Shown here piece after piece: positions 50,785-60,576 of a stretch of 64,000 nt of DNA. This DNA is from Tropicibacter sp. R16_0. Its GTDB lineage: Bacteria > Pseudomonadota > Alphaproteobacteria > Rhodobacterales > Rhodobacteraceae. Every line of letters starts with the position of its first letter. Position 1 is the first letter of the stretch. The position numbers and the translations under genes are program-made. The DNA lies in contig NZ_JAGHRE010000011.1 of NCBI RefSeq assembly GCF_017743935.1, forward strand, positions 124,001 through 188,000. The letters are read 5' to 3'. The notes below the pieces were generated by a model, which worked only from the letters and a program-made list of their open reading frames with translations, was not told the origin of the DNA and did not search any database.

Positions 50785-50816
50785 AAAGACCCCGATCCGC
50801 AGGGATCGGGGTCTTT
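50785..50816 (-). terminator. Terminator downstream of the NYN gene
   Basis: AAAGACCCCGATCC and GGATCGGGGTCTTT form a perfect 14-bp stem with a 4-base loop. On the minus strand it ends GGTCTTTTC, and on the plus strand GGTCTTTATT. It lies 64 bases past the NYN gene stop, so it most likely ends that transcript. Confidence 0.75.
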
Positions 50817-50879
50817 ATTCTAATGTCGCTTGCAGGCGACGTCCGGCCTGTCCAAGCCCCAAATGCGAGAAGCCGTGTC

Positions 50880-51455
50880 TTATTGACCGGCTGCTGCCGC
50901 CACGCTGCGGGGTTCCATCGGCATTTCGCGCGGCGGGCGTCCGATTACATCGCGCAACTCTTCAAGCTCGATGAAGTTGTCAGCTTGGCGACGCAGTTCG
51001 TCCGAGATCATCGGCGGCTGGCTGCGGATGGTCGACACGACAGACACGCGCACGCCCTGGCGCTGCAGGCTGGCCACCAGCGGACGGAAGTCGCCGTCGC
51101 CAGAAAACAGCACGATGTGGTCGACACGGGGCGCAAGTTCCATGGCGTCGACCGTCAGTTCGATGTCCATGTTTCCCTTGACCTTACGGCGGCCCATGCT
51201 GTCGGTGTATTCCTTCGCAGGCTTCGTCACCATGGTGAAGCCGTTGTAGTGGAGCCAATCAACGAGGGGGCGGATTGGCGAGTATTCGTCATTTTCCAGG
51301 AGCGCTGTGTAGTAAAAAGCACGAAGCATCTTGCCGCGGCGCATGAACTCTTGGCGCAGCAGTTTGTAGTCGATATCGAAGCCCAGTGCTTTGGCGGCGG
51401 CGTAAAGATTCGAACCGTCGATGAACAGCGCTAGCCGTTCGTCCTTGTAAAACAT
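50880..51455 (-). CDS. NYN-domain protein (LabA/DUF88 family)
   Basis: PIN-like nuclease-fold protein of 191 residues. The acidic residues of the NYN site are seen: LFIDGSNLY, VKGNMDIELTVDAM and VLFSGDGDFRPLV. Members are predicted metal-dependent RNases. The tail after residue 165 is disordered. The start follows GGAAGGA. It is divergent from folK. Confidence 0.9.
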   Translation of the reverse strand: MFYKDERLALFIDGSNLYAAAKALGFDIDYKLLRQEFMRRGKMLRAFYYTALLENDEYSPIRPLVDWLHYNGFTMVTKPAKEYTDSMGRRKVKGNMDIELTVDAMELAPRVDHIVLFSGDGDFRPLVASLQRQGVRVSVVSTIRSQPPMISDELRRQADNFIELEELRDVIGRPPREMPMEPRSVAAAAGQ

Positions 51456-51585
51456 AAATATGTCCTTCCGGTATAATCCATTCGCCTGTTGTCCGTGAGT
51501 GAGTGCTTAAATCGGCGAAATGGTGCCATTAACTTAGGAGAATTCGCGTGTTCCGCAAGTATGATATCTTTATCTGCAGGGGTCA

Positions 51586-52158
51586 ATGTTGACACAATCT
51601 CGGTCAAAAGCGGTTATTGCGTTGGGCGGAAACCTACCTTTTCAAGGGGGCGACCCCATGGTGACCTTGCGGCAGGCGGTGGATCGTGCCGCAGAAACTG
51701 GATTGGTGATTCGCGAAATCAGCCGATTTTACCGCACTCCCTGTTTCCCGCCGGGGGCTGGCCCGGACTATGTCAACGCGGCGATTCGCGTCGAAACCGA
51801 ATTGTCTCCGGCCCGACTTTTGCAGCTGTTGCATGACGTCGAACATGAGTTTGGTCGCGCACGCGCGCAACGGTGGGGGATGCGGACGCTGGATTTGGAC
51901 ATTCTGCTGTTCGATGACCTCGTGCTGCCAAATCTGGAGGTATTCGAACGATGGCACGGCCTGCCGCTCGAGGAGCAAGTCCGCGCGACGCCCGAGCAAC
52001 TGATCCTGCCACATCCGCGTTTGCAGGATCGGGCTTTTGCGTTGATCCCCGCACGCGATGTCGCGCCACATTGGCCCCATCCGGTGAGTGGCAAGACTGT
52101 CGAGCAAATGTGTGCGGAATTGCCTGAAGAAGCCGTTGTCGAAGTAGAGGCGCTGTGA
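51586..52158 (+). CDS. folK: 2-amino-4-hydroxy-6-hydroxymethyldihydropteridine pyrophosphokinase
   Basis: HPPK of 190 residues, transferring pyrophosphate from ATP to the pterin in folate synthesis. IALGGNLPF is the start motif, [19 protein letters not shown] and [29 protein letters not shown] hold the ATP- and metal-binding residues (Asp pair DLD), and [15 protein letters not shown] the C-terminal motif. The ribosome site is weak (GGGG). It opens a plus-strand housekeeping run. Confidence 0.93.
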   Translation: MLTQSRSKAVIALGGNLPFQGGDPMVTLRQAVDRAAETGLVIREISRFYRTPCFPPGAGPDYVNAAIRVETELSPARLLQLLHDVEHEFGRARAQRWGMRTLDLDILLFDDLVLPNLEVFERWHGLPLEEQVRATPEQLILPHPRLQDRAFALIPARDVAPHWPHPVSGKTVEQMCAELPEEAVVEVEAL

Positions 52159-52184
52159 GGCGCGGGCGCTGTGTCGATTCCCGC

Positions 52185-52213
52185 TTGTCAAGCAGGGGAT
52201 TCGCGCTTACATA
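52185..52213 (+). promoter_or_regulatory. Candidate promoter of rpoZ
   Basis: TTGTCA (52185-52190) and TACATA (52208-52213) are separated by 17 bases, close to the housekeeping sigma consensus. The rpoZ start is 40 bases downstream of the -10 box. Confidence 0.45.
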
Positions 52214-52252
52214 CACCCCTTCTGGACAAGGTTTCACTTTGGAGATTGCCCA

Positions 52253-52606
52253 ATGGCCCGCGTGACGGTTGAAGACTGCGTAGACAAGGTACCGAACCGG
52301 TTTGAGCTGGTTATGCTTGCCGCACATCGTGCGCGCGAGATTTCTGCGGGTGCGCCGATCACCGTGGACCGCGACAACGACAAGAACCCTGTTGTGTCGC
52401 TGCGCGAAATTGCTGACGAAACCCAAAGCGCTGCAGACCTGCGCGAGCGCCTGATCGAAAGCAACCAGTCGCAGATCGAGGTGGACGAGCCTGAAGAAGA
52501 CCAGATGGCGCTTCTGATGGGTGCGGATTCCGACAAGCCGGCCGAGGACGACATGTCCGAAGAAAAGCTGCTGCGTGCATTGATGGAAGCACAAGGCCAA
52601 GGCTAA
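52253..52606 (+). CDS. rpoZ: DNA-directed RNA polymerase omega subunit
   Basis: Omega subunit of 117 residues that assists RNA polymerase assembly. [30 protein letters not shown] (read across its helices) and [13 protein letters not shown] are typical. The acidic C-terminal tail, [15 protein letters not shown] onward, is the alphaproteobacterial form. It is followed by the (p)ppGpp synthetase gene, the classic rpoZ-spoT order. Confidence 0.95.
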   Translation: MARVTVEDCVDKVPNRFELVMLAAHRAREISAGAPITVDRDNDKNPVVSLREIADETQSAADLRERLIESNQSQIEVDEPEEDQMALLMGADSDKPAEDDMSEEKLLRALMEAQGQG

Positions 52607-52633
52607 ACCGCCGCGAAAGGATGCGGACCGGAC

Positions 52634-54766
52634 ATGATTGCAGCCGAAGATCTGATTGCGCTGGTCCGCAACTACAATCCTAAAACGAATGCCGAACGCC
52701 TCACCGATGCCTATGACTTCGGCGCGGAGATGCACGAAGGGCAGTTCCGCCATTCCGGCGAACCCTACTTTACGCACCCTGTCGCCGTTGCCGCCATATT
52801 GACCGAGCAACGGCTGGACGATGCGACCATCATCACAGCGCTGCTGCACGACACGATCGAGGACACCAAGGCGTCTTATGGCGAGGTGGCGAAACGCTAT
52901 GGCGACGAAGTGGCGATGCTTGTGGATGGTGTCACCAAGCTGACCAACCTACAGCTGTCGAGCCGTGAAACCAAACAGGCCGAAAACTTTCGCAAGCTGT
53001 TCATGGCCATGTCCAAGGACCTGCGGGTCATCCTGGTCAAACTGGCTGACCGTCTGCACAACATGCGCACGATCAAGGCGATGCGCCCGGAAAAGCAGGT
53101 GGTCAAAGCGCGCGAAACCATGGACATCTATGCGCCGCTTGCTGGCCGCATGGGCATGCAATGGATGCGTGAAGAGCTTGAGGATCTGGCATTCCGGGTT
53201 CTGAACCCTGAAGGGCGTCAATCGATCATCCGCCGCTTTATCACCTTGCAGCGCGAAACTGGTGACGTGATCCACCGCATCACCGGCGACATGCGCTTCG
53301 AGCTGGAGAAGGCCGGTATCGAGGCCGAGGTGTTTGGCCGCGCCAAGAAACCCTATTCGATCTGGCGCAAGATGCAGGAGAAAGAGCAGGGGTTCTCGCG
53401 TCTGTCCGACATCTACGGGTTCCGGATCATCACGCAATCCGAAGAAGACTGCTATCGCACATTGGGGGCGATCCATCAGCGATGGCGCGCGGTGCCGGGG
53501 CGGTTCAAGGATTACATCAGCCAGCCCAAGTCGAACGGCTATCGCTCGATCCACACCACGGTGTCGGGGCGCGATGGCAAACGGGTCGAAGTGCAGATCC
53601 GAACCCGCCAGATGCACGATGTGGCCGAAACAGGCGTTGCGGCGCATTGGTCGTATAGGGACGGCGTGCGCACCCAGAACCCCTTTGCCGTGGATCCGGC
53701 CAAGTGGATTGCAAATCTGACCGAGCAGTTTGACAGCGAAGAAGATCACGAAGATTTCCTCGAGGCCGTCAAACTTGAGATGTATTCGGACCAGGTGTTC
53801 TGCTTCTCGCCCAAGGGTGACGTGGTCAAGCTGCCGCGCGGGGCAACGCCGCTGGATTATGCTTATGCCATCCATACGCGGATCGGCCACGCCTGTGTGG
53901 GCGCCAAGGTCGACGGCATTCGCGTGCCGCTGTGGACGCGCCTCAAGAACGGGCAATCGGTCGAAATCATCACCGCCGAAGGTCAAACACCGCAGGTAAC
54001 CTGGCTCGATATTGCTGTCACCGGCAAGGCCCGCACCGCCATCCGCCGCGCGCTGCGCGAGGTGGATCGTGAGCGGTTCATCAAACTGGGTCAAGAACTT
54101 GCACGCTCGGCCTTTGAGCATGTGCAGCGCAAGGCGACCGATAAGGCTTTGGATACGGCCGCCAAGAACCTGCGCCTGAAAAATCGGGACGAGCTGTTGG
54201 CCCGCCTTGGTAGTGCCGAATTGACCGCCCATGACGTGGTGCAGTCGGTCTATCCCGAACTGGCCCCGGATGAGGGCGACGCCATCCCGTTGCGCCGCGC
54301 CGTGATCGGTCTGGAACCGGGCCAGAGCTTTGAGCGCGCGCCGTGCTGTCAGCCGCTGCCGGGTGAGCGCATTTTGGGCATCACATATCGTGGCAAGGGC
54401 GTTGTCGTGCATTCCATCGATTGCGACCGTCTAAGCGAGTTCGAGGATCAGACCGAACGCTGGGTCGACCTTCACTGGCATGCCGGGACACACCCTGCCG
54501 TTTATGGCACGACGCTTGATTTGACGATTGGCAATGACGCCGGTGTCCTGGGACGGATTTGCACATTGATTGGCGAGAAAAAGGCCAATATCTCGAACCT
54601 GGAAATCGTGGACAGGAAACCGGACTTTTACCGATTGATGGTCAACGCAGAGCTGCGGGATGTTGAACAACTGCATTCTTTGATGTTGATGCTCGAAGCG
54701 GAAAGTGACGTGGCCGCTGTTGAACGGTATCGCGAGAAAAACCCGGGGAAATCCGGGTCCAGCTAA
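52634..54766 (+). CDS. Bifunctional (p)ppGpp synthetase/hydrolase Rsh
   Basis: RelA/SpoT homologue of 710 residues, the single long alarmone enzyme of most alphaproteobacteria. The N-terminal HD hydrolase is intact (FTHPVAVAAIL, ALLHDTIEDT). The synthetase domain runs at about residues 240-370 (RAKKPYSIWRKM, DIYGFRIITQ, YRSIHTTV). A TGS domain follows (VFCFSPKGDVVKLPRGATPLDYAYAIH) and then a C-terminal ACT domain. Both activities are predicted. It could be called relA, spoT or rsh. Confidence 0.95.
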   Translation: MIAAEDLIALVRNYNPKTNAERLTDAYDFGAEMHEGQFRHSGEPYFTHPVAVAAILTEQRLDDATIITALLHDTIEDTKASYGEVAKRYGDEVAMLVDGVTKLTNLQLSSRETKQAENFRKLFMAMSKDLRVILVKLADRLHNMRTIKAMRPEKQVVKARETMDIYAPLAGRMGMQWMREELEDLAFRVLNPEGRQSIIRRFITLQRETGDVIHRITGDMRFELEKAGIEAEVFGRAKKPYSIWRKMQEKEQGFSRLSDIYGFRIITQSEEDCYRTLGAIHQRWRAVPGRFKDYISQPKSNGYRSIHTTVSGRDGKRVEVQIRTRQMHDVAETGVAAHWSYRDGVRTQNPFAVDPAKWIANLTEQFDSEEDHEDFLEAVKLEMYSDQVFCFSPKGDVVKLPRGATPLDYAYAIHTRIGHACVGAKVDGIRVPLWTRLKNGQSVEIITAEGQTPQVTWLDIAVTGKARTAIRRALREVDRERFIKLGQELARSAFEHVQRKATDKALDTAAKNLRLKNRDELLARLGSAELTAHDVVQSVYPELAPDEGDAIPLRRAVIGLEPGQSFERAPCCQPLPGERILGITYRGKGVVVHSIDCDRLSEFEDQTERWVDLHWHAGTHPAVYGTTLDLTIGNDAGVLGRICTLIGEKKANISNLEIVDRKPDFYRLMVNAELRDVEQLHSLMLMLEAESDVAAVERYREKNPGKSGSS

Positions 54767-54796
54767 AGCCGATTTGGCACGGAAAGGAACACGCGG

Positions 54797-55453
54797 GTGG
54801 TATTCAAACGCCGAGATCGACGCACGCCAGTGCAGATCGCCTCGGAATTCGTGTATCCACGTGGCGGTTGGACCCGGGCCTTTCATTACGTCAAGCACCG
54901 CGTGCGCCGACTGCCGGATTCGCCGGAACGTATCGCCCGTGGGATCGGGGCAGGGGTGTTTGCCGCTTTTACCCCGTTTTATGGGGTCCATTTTTTTATT
55001 GCCGCGTTTGGCGCTCGGTTGATCAACGGCAACATTTTGGCCGCGCTCAGCGGGACGTTTTTTGGCAATCCGCTGACCTATGTGCCCATCGGCGTCATCT
55101 GCCTGCAGTCGGGACATTTCCTGTTGGGGACCGAGTTTGACGAGGGCGACAAACGCAGCTTTCTGGGCAAGTTCGCGGATGCGGCGGGGGATCTCAAGGA
55201 CAACACCATCGCGCTGTTCACAAGTCGCGAGGCGGATTGGCACGATTTGGGCGTCTTCTATGACGAGGTGTTTTATCCCTACATGATCGGCGGGATCATT
55301 CCGGGGTTGGTGGCCGCGGCCATCTGCTATTACCTCAGCGTGCCGGTCATCCGGGCCTATCAGCAAAGGCGGCGGGCCAAGATCAAGGCCAAGTTCGACG
55401 CCATCCGCAAAAAAGCCGAAGCCGAGGCTGACCCGCTGTCCAAAGCGGACTAG
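54797..55453 (+). CDS. DUF2062 membrane protein
   Basis: Protein of 218 residues with the DUF2062 signature SPERIARGIGAGVFAAFTPFYG (helix, then turn) and FFGNPLTYVPIGVICLQSGHFLLG, plus a third membrane helix near residue 170 and a basic C-terminal helix. The function is not established. The start is GTG after AAAGGA. Confidence 0.88.
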   Translation: MVFKRRDRRTPVQIASEFVYPRGGWTRAFHYVKHRVRRLPDSPERIARGIGAGVFAAFTPFYGVHFFIAAFGARLINGNILAALSGTFFGNPLTYVPIGVICLQSGHFLLGTEFDEGDKRSFLGKFADAAGDLKDNTIALFTSREADWHDLGVFYDEVFYPYMIGGIIPGLVAAAICYYLSVPVIRAYQQRRRAKIKAKFDAIRKKAEAEADPLSKAD

Positions 55454-55486
55454 GCTCTGGCCGAATTGAACAAGAGGAAGCGAAGC

Positions 55487-56233
55487 ATGTCGGGCAACAA
55501 ACTACGCCTTGGTGTGAACATCGACCACGTCGCCACAGTGCGCAATGCACGGGGTGGGGCCTATCCTGATCCGCTGCGTGCGGCGAAACTGGCCGAAGAG
55601 GCCGGCGCTGATGGCATCACAGCGCATCTGCGCGAAGATCGTCGTCATATCTCGGACGCCGACATTGACGGGCTGATGGAGGTTCTGTCAGTTCCATTGA
55701 ATTTCGAGATGGCCGCGACCGAAGAGATGCAAAAAATTGCGCTGCGTCACAAACCTCATGCGGTGTGCATAGTCCCGGAAAAGCGCGAAGAGCGCACCAC
55801 CGAAGGCGGGCTGGAAGTCGCGCGCGAGGAAAATCGCCTGGCGCACTACATCGCGCCTCTGCGCGAGGCGGGCTGCCGGGTGTCGATCTTTATCGCCGCC
55901 GACCGTGCCCAGATCGAAGCGGCGCACCGGATCGGCGCAGAAGTGATCGAGCTTCACACGGGCGCCTATTGTGACGCCCACGCCGAGGGGCGCTTTGAAG
56001 AGCGCGACCGCGAACTGGAAAGCCTGCGCGAGATGTCGGCCTTTGCCAAGTCACTGGGGTTGGAAGTGCATGCAGGCCACGGGCTGACCTATGAGACGGT
56101 CAAGCCGATTGCGGCGTTTCCCGAGGTGATGGAGCTCAATATCGGCCATTTCCTGATTGGCGAAGCCATTTTTCGGGGAATGACACCCGCGATACATGAA
56201 ATGCGCCGCTTGATGGATGAGGCGCGCGCATGA
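55487..56233 (+). CDS. pdxJ: Pyridoxine 5'-phosphate synthase
   Basis: TIM-barrel enzyme of 248 residues that condenses deoxyxylulose phosphate with aminoacetone phosphate. LRLGVNIDHVATVRNARG is the start, ADGITAHLREDRRHI the phosphate-binding loop, and EVHAGHGLTYE and ELNIGHFLIG the C-terminal motifs with His. The ATG at 55487 follows AAGAGGAAG. It overlaps the LysE gene by four bases. Confidence 0.95.
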   Translation: MSGNKLRLGVNIDHVATVRNARGGAYPDPLRAAKLAEEAGADGITAHLREDRRHISDADIDGLMEVLSVPLNFEMAATEEMQKIALRHKPHAVCIVPEKREERTTEGGLEVAREENRLAHYIAPLREAGCRVSIFIAADRAQIEAAHRIGAEVIELHTGAYCDAHAEGRFEERDRELESLREMSAFAKSLGLEVHAGHGLTYETVKPIAAFPEVMELNIGHFLIGEAIFRGMTPAIHEMRRLMDEARA

Positions 56234-56853
56234 TCACGCCGGGGTTCGTCGCGATCTGGATTGCCTGGTTGCTGGCGGGCGGCTCGCCCGGCCCTGCAAC
56301 CATGGGCATTGCCGGAACCGCGATGACCGAAGGCCGCCGGGCTGGTTTGGCCTTTGCGCTTGGCATCTGCGCGGGATCGGCGGCTTGGGGTATCGCGGCA
56401 GCGCTTGGGTTGTCGGCGATCATGCTGGCCAATGTCTGGGTGTTCGAGGTGATCCGCTACATCGGTGTTGCCTACCTGGGTTGGTTGGCAATCAAGGCGT
56501 TGCTGCGGGCATTGCGTTCAGACGAGGTTGCACTTGGCAATCCGGTGAAAGGCTCGCTTGGCACGATCTTTGCCAAGGGCGCGGCGATCCACTTGACCAA
56601 CCCCAAGGCGATCCTGAGCTGGGGTTCGATCTATGCCATCGTAGCCCCCAATGACGCGAGCCTCGCCATGCTTCTGGGGTATTTCGGCATGTTGTATGCG
56701 GGATCGCTGCTGATCTTCATTGGCTATGCCTTTCTGTTCTCCTCCGCGCGCATGGTCAGCGGCTATCGTCGCGCACGGCGCTGGTTTGATCTGGCCTTCG
56801 CCGGTTTCTTTGGGGTGGCGAGCTACAAAATCCTGACGGTCCGGTTGTCATGA
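56230..56853 (+). CDS. LysE/RhtB-family exporter
   Basis: Membrane protein of 207 residues with five or six helices. [21 protein letters not shown] is the LysE-family N-terminal helix with the conserved PGP, and [16 protein letters not shown] the next. [21 protein letters not shown] is the middle signature. It exports amino acids or related compounds. It overlaps pdxJ and acpS by four bases each, so it is part of a tightly packed operon. Confidence 0.88.
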   Translation: MITPGFVAIWIAWLLAGGSPGPATMGIAGTAMTEGRRAGLAFALGICAGSAAWGIAAALGLSAIMLANVWVFEVIRYIGVAYLGWLAIKALLRALRSDEVALGNPVKGSLGTIFAKGAAIHLTNPKAILSWGSIYAIVAPNDASLAMLLGYFGMLYAGSLLIFIGYAFLFSSARMVSGYRRARRWFDLAFAGFFGVASYKILTVRLS

Positions 56854-57269
56854 TCCTGGGCATCGGCACAGATCTGGCAAACATCGAACGCATCCAGGGC
56901 ACACTGGATAGGTTCGGCGATCGTTTTCGCAATCGTGTGTTCACGGACATCGAACAGCGCAAGGCTGAACGGCGCCATGACACCGCCGGAACCTATGCCA
57001 AACGCTGGGCCGCGAAAGAGGCGTGCTCCAAGGCGCTTGGGACCGGTTTGCGTATGGGGATCGCTTGGAAAGACATGGCCGTTACCAATTTGCGCACCGG
57101 GCAACCGGTGATGCATGTGACCGGTTGGGCCGCCGAGCGATTGAAAGAGATGACACCCGAGGGGCACGAGGCCATCATTCACGTGACTTTGACCGACGAT
57201 CATCCTTGGGCACAGGCCTTTGTGGTGATCGAGGCGCGGCCCCTAGCCGATGCCCCGCGCGAACCTTGA
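56850..57269 (+). CDS. acpS: Holo-[acyl-carrier-protein] synthase
   Basis: Phosphopantetheinyl transferase of 139 residues that activates acyl carrier protein. [14 protein letters not shown] holds the first metal Asp, [18 protein letters not shown] the Glu and Lys, and the C-terminal [18 protein letters not shown] the last strands. In alphaproteobacteria the order pdxJ, acpS, lepB, rnc, era is common, as here. Confidence 0.95.
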   Translation: MILGIGTDLANIERIQGTLDRFGDRFRNRVFTDIEQRKAERRHDTAGTYAKRWAAKEACSKALGTGLRMGIAWKDMAVTNLRTGQPVMHVTGWAAERLKEMTPEGHEAIIHVTLTDDHPWAQAFVVIEARPLADAPREP

Positions 57270-57335
57270 CTTACCCCGACCCCACCCGCATGTAGCCCCA
57301 AACACTTTATTGGATCGATTGGATCGGAGAACCGA

Positions 57336-58151
57336 ATGGCCACCAAAGCCAAATCAGGAAACGCCATCTTGGAGACGATCAAAACCGTCGTCTATGCCCT
57401 GCTGATTGCTGGTGTCTTTCGCACGCTGTTTTTTCAACCGTTCTGGATCCCGTCGGGGTCGATGAAGGAAACGCTGCTGATCGGTGATTTCCTGTTCGTG
57501 AACAAGATGGCCTATGGCTATTCCTATGCGTCTTGCCCCAGCCTGATCGTCGATGCCGAAGATATCTGTGGCTGGGCCAAAGGTGACAACACGCGCATTT
57601 GGGGTGGTGAGCCAGAGCGTGGAGATGTTGTGGTGTTCCGCCACCCGGTGTCAGGGCGCGATTACATCAAGCGCTTGATCGGTCTGCCGGGTGACAAGGT
57701 CCAGATCAAGGACGGGTTGCTGTATCTCAACGGCACGGCGGTCAAGGTTGAAGACGACGGCGTGTTCGAAGAGGTCTATGCCGAGCAAGGCCCGCAACGC
57801 CTGCGCCCGCGCTGTGAAAACGGACCCGTCGGTGAGGGCGGTATCTGCCAGAAATCGCGCCAGATCGAAACGCTGCCCAATGGGACCAGTCACGCGATCC
57901 TGAATATCGGCAACCAGGCATCGGACCACACCGGCATCTACACTGTACCCGAGGGCCATTACTTCTTCATGGGTGACAACCGCGACAACTCCAGCGACAG
58001 CCGCTTGCCGCAGTCGGCGGGTGGTGTGGGCTTTGTGCCATATGAAAACCTGATCGGTCGTGCAGATCGCATCATGTTCTCGTCCGCTGGTCGGTCGATG
58101 TTGTTCTTCTGGACCTGGCGGGGTGATCGCTTCTTCAAGGGGGTCGAGTGA
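57336..58151 (+). CDS. lepB: Signal peptidase I
   Basis: Membrane serine protease of 271 residues that cleaves signal peptides. A membrane helix ([20 protein letters not shown]) leads to the catalytic Ser in [17 protein letters not shown] and Lys in [30 protein letters not shown] and [10 protein letters not shown] are the conserved later boxes. The long insertion around residues 150-190 (two Cys) is common in Rhodobacterales. Confidence 0.95.
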   Translation: MATKAKSGNAILETIKTVVYALLIAGVFRTLFFQPFWIPSGSMKETLLIGDFLFVNKMAYGYSYASCPSLIVDAEDICGWAKGDNTRIWGGEPERGDVVVFRHPVSGRDYIKRLIGLPGDKVQIKDGLLYLNGTAVKVEDDGVFEEVYAEQGPQRLRPRCENGPVGEGGICQKSRQIETLPNGTSHAILNIGNQASDHTGIYTVPEGHYFFMGDNRDNSSDSRLPQSAGGVGFVPYENLIGRADRIMFSSAGRSMLFFWTWRGDRFFKGVE

Positions 58152-58831
58152 AGCTCTCAGTCGAAATGAAGGCGTTCCAGGAGCGGATCGGGTATGAGTT
58201 TGCCCGGCCCGAGCTGTTGGTGCGCGCACTGACCCACGGCTCGATCTCGTCGCCCACGCGGGGTGACAACCAACGGTTGGAGTTTCTGGGTGATCGCGTG
58301 CTGGGCCTGGTGATGGCCACCGCCCTGCTGGATCACGATAAGAAAGCAACCGAGGGCCAGTTGGCGCCGCGCTTCAACGCTTTGGTGCGCAAAGAGGCCT
58401 GCGCCGATGTCGCGCGTGAGATTGATCTGGGTGTGGTGCTGAAACTTGGCCGGTCCGAGATGATGTCTGGTGGCCGCCGAAAGCAGGCCCTGCTGGGCGA
58501 CGCGATGGAGGCTGTGATCGCTGCCGTTTACAAGGATGGTGGCTTTGATGCCGCGCAGGCGATGATTCTGCGCCTTTGGGGCAATCGGATCACCACGGTC
58601 GAGGCAGACGCGCGCGATGCCAAAACCTCGCTTCAGGAGTGGGCGCAGGCACGGGGCCAGAAACCGCCGGTGTATGAGCAGGTGTCGCGATCAGGCCCGG
58701 ATCATGCGCCGGTCTTTACCATCGTGGCGCGTTTGCAGGACGGGACCGAGGCCAAGGCCACCGCAGGGGCCAAGCGGCAGGCGGAACAAGCCGCCGCCAA
58801 GGCGCTGCTTGAGGCTGTGACCAAGGCGTGA
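58148..58831 (+). CDS. rnc: Ribonuclease III
   Basis: Double-strand RNA endonuclease of 227 residues. [17 protein letters not shown] holds the catalytic Glu and Asp, [19 protein letters not shown] the second acidic set, and a dsRNA-binding domain lies after residue 155 ([14 protein letters not shown], ending [15 protein letters not shown]). It begins with GTG overlapping the lepB stop by four bases. Confidence 0.95.
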   Translation: MKLSVEMKAFQERIGYEFARPELLVRALTHGSISSPTRGDNQRLEFLGDRVLGLVMATALLDHDKKATEGQLAPRFNALVRKEACADVAREIDLGVVLKLGRSEMMSGGRRKQALLGDAMEAVIAAVYKDGGFDAAQAMILRLWGNRITTVEADARDAKTSLQEWAQARGQKPPVYEQVSRSGPDHAPVFTIVARLQDGTEAKATAGAKRQAEQAAAKALLEAVTKA

Positions 58832-58909
58832 GCCACAAAGGTTTGCAGGCTCTGGCCCTTTCGGTGAAACTCGGTTAGATACCGCACCTTCGAAAAAATG
58901 AGGTTGTCC

Positions 58910-59818
58910 ATGACCACACGTGCCGGATTTGTCGCTCTGATCGGTGAACCCAACGCGGGCAAGTCCACGTTGCTCAACCGCATGGTCGGCGCAAAAGTGT
59001 CGATCGTGACCCACAAGGTGCAAACCACCCGCGCCCGCATTCGCGGCGTGGCGATGGAGGGCGACAGCCAGCTGGTGTTTGTCGATACACCTGGCCTATT
59101 TCAGCCGCGTCGGCGCTTGGACCGTGCCATGGTCGCAGCCGCCTGGGGTGGGGCCGCGGACGCAGATGTCATCGTCCTGATGGTCGAGGCGCATCGCGGC
59201 ATCACCGAAGGTGTAGAGCGTATCCTGGAGGGTCTGGAAGAGATCGGGCAGGGGCGTATCGTGGCACTGGCGATCAACAAGATAGACAAGGTGCAGTCCG
59301 AGGTTCTGCTGGGCCTGACCCGGGACTTGAACGAGCGGTACGGATTCGCAGAAACCTTCATGATTTCGGCTGAGCGTGGCCATGGTGTGGACGATCTGCG
59401 CAGTTGGCTGGCGGGTAAACTGCCGGAAAGCCCATGGCTGTATCCCGAGGATCAGATCGCGGACCTGCCGATGCGCATGATTGCGGCCGAGATGACGCGT
59501 GAAAAGCTGACCCTGCGCCTGCATCAGGAACTGCCCTATCAGTTGACGGTTGAGACCGAGAATTGGGAAGAGCGCAAGGACGGCTCTGCCAAGATCGATC
59601 AGGTGATCTATGTCGTGCGCGACGGCCACAAGGGCATCGTGCTGGGCAAGCGGGGCGAGACCATCAAGGCAGTGAGCCAAGCCGCGCGGGCCGAGTTGGA
59701 AGAGTTCCTTGATCGCAAGATTCACCTGTTCCTGCAGGTCAAGGTGCGGCCCAACTGGCTGGACGAGGCCGAACGCTATTCCGAGATGGGTCTTGATTTC
59801 AAAGACGGAAACGCATGA
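58910..59818 (+). CDS. era: GTPase Era
   Basis: Ribosome-assembly GTPase of 302 residues. GEPNAGKSTLLNRM is the P-loop, VQTTRARIRGVA switch I, DTPGLF G3 and NKIDKV G4. The C-terminal KH domain includes VIYVVRDGHKGIVLGKRGE. It binds the 3' end of 16S rRNA. The ATG at 58910 follows GAGG; an ATG four codons upstream is less favoured. Confidence 0.95.
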   Translation: MTTRAGFVALIGEPNAGKSTLLNRMVGAKVSIVTHKVQTTRARIRGVAMEGDSQLVFVDTPGLFQPRRRLDRAMVAAAWGGAADADVIVLMVEAHRGITEGVERILEGLEEIGQGRIVALAINKIDKVQSEVLLGLTRDLNERYGFAETFMISAERGHGVDDLRSWLAGKLPESPWLYPEDQIADLPMRMIAAEMTREKLTLRLHQELPYQLTVETENWEERKDGSAKIDQVIYVVRDGHKGIVLGKRGETIKAVSQAARAELEEFLDRKIHLFLQVKVRPNWLDEAERYSEMGLDFKDGNA

Positions 59819-60144
59819 CCCGGCTGACGGCCGAGTTTTGGGTTCAGGCCTATCTGGCGCGGCTCAGGTTTCAGGAGATTCCCGCCTTTGTCGTGGCCCA
59901 TGGGGATGACACCGCCGGTGCTGTTCTGGTCAAGCTGAACACGCTGGACGGGCAGGCCGCGGCCTATCAAAGAGAATACAACCTGATGACGGGCGAACGA
60001 GCCTGGTCTGAACTCGCATCAGGTGCCGAGATGGATGTAGACGCCGCCATTCATCGCCAATGCGGGTTTGACCCGGATCTGTGGGTGATCGAGGTCGAAG
60101 ACCGCCAGGGACGGCATCTGCTGGGGGACGAGGGGCTGGAATAG
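59815..60144 (+). CDS. DUF1491 protein
   Basis: Protein of 109 residues of the alphaproteobacterial DUF1491 family. EFWVQAYLARLRFQEIPAFV, GDDTAGAVLVKLN and HRQCGFDPDLWVIEVEDR are the conserved parts. Function is unknown. It overlaps era by four bases, so it is translated with it. Confidence 0.88.
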   Translation: MTRLTAEFWVQAYLARLRFQEIPAFVVAHGDDTAGAVLVKLNTLDGQAAAYQREYNLMTGERAWSELASGAEMDVDAAIHRQCGFDPDLWVIEVEDRQGRHLLGDEGLE

Positions 60145-60149
60145 CTGCC

Positions 60150-60455
60150 TCACCAGTTCCCTGTTTTGGTGACGATGTCATGGCCAGTCGCAGTCGGTGC
60201 CCCACCTGCGAACTCTCTGACTTTGCCTGCAAACTCCTTGAAATAGGGCTGGGATTGCACGTGAGCCAAGGTTTCAGCACTGTCCCAGCGACCCCAATGA
60301 ATGCGCGTTTCCTTGTCATCGGCGACCGCAACTTGGTACGAAAAGCGGCCGCCCAATTCTTTGTCTGCATCCAATGCCGAAACAAAGGCGTCGACGGCGT
60401 TTTGCCAGTCGGTTTCGTCGCCGCAATAGGCATATGTGATTGTGATTGCGCGCAT
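60150..60455 (-). CDS. ABM-like (antibiotic biosynthesis monooxygenase-type) small protein
   Basis: Protein of 101 residues with a ferredoxin-like alpha/beta pattern: RAITITYAYCGDETDWQNAV, a middle strand FSYQVAVADD, then HWGRWDSAETLAHVQSQPYFKEFAGKV, the usual dimerising helix region. It is probably an ABM-domain protein; the reaction is unknown. The start follows AAGGAGTG, and a 6-bp inverted repeat lies at 60469-60486. Confidence 0.75.
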   Translation of the reverse strand: MRAITITYAYCGDETDWQNAVDAFVSALDADKELGGRFSYQVAVADDKETRIHWGRWDSAETLAHVQSQPYFKEFAGKVREFAGGAPTATGHDIVTKTGNW

Positions 60456-60468
60456 GGCATCACTCCTT

Positions 60469-60486
60469 TTTAACTACATGGTTAAA
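60469..60486. promoter_or_regulatory. Inverted repeat upstream of the ABM-like gene
   Basis: TTTAAC and GTTAAA form a perfect 6-bp inverted repeat with a 6-base spacer, 13 bases before the ABM-like start. It overlaps the expected core promoter of this gene and could be a repressor site. Confidence 0.4.
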
Positions 60487-60576
60487 TAAAGGTGCTGGCG
60501 GGCGAGGAGTCAAGTGGGCTTGCAGCGTCTCGCGGCTTGCGTTCTGTTAGCCTTGGGTGTTTTGAGGGGCCGTTTC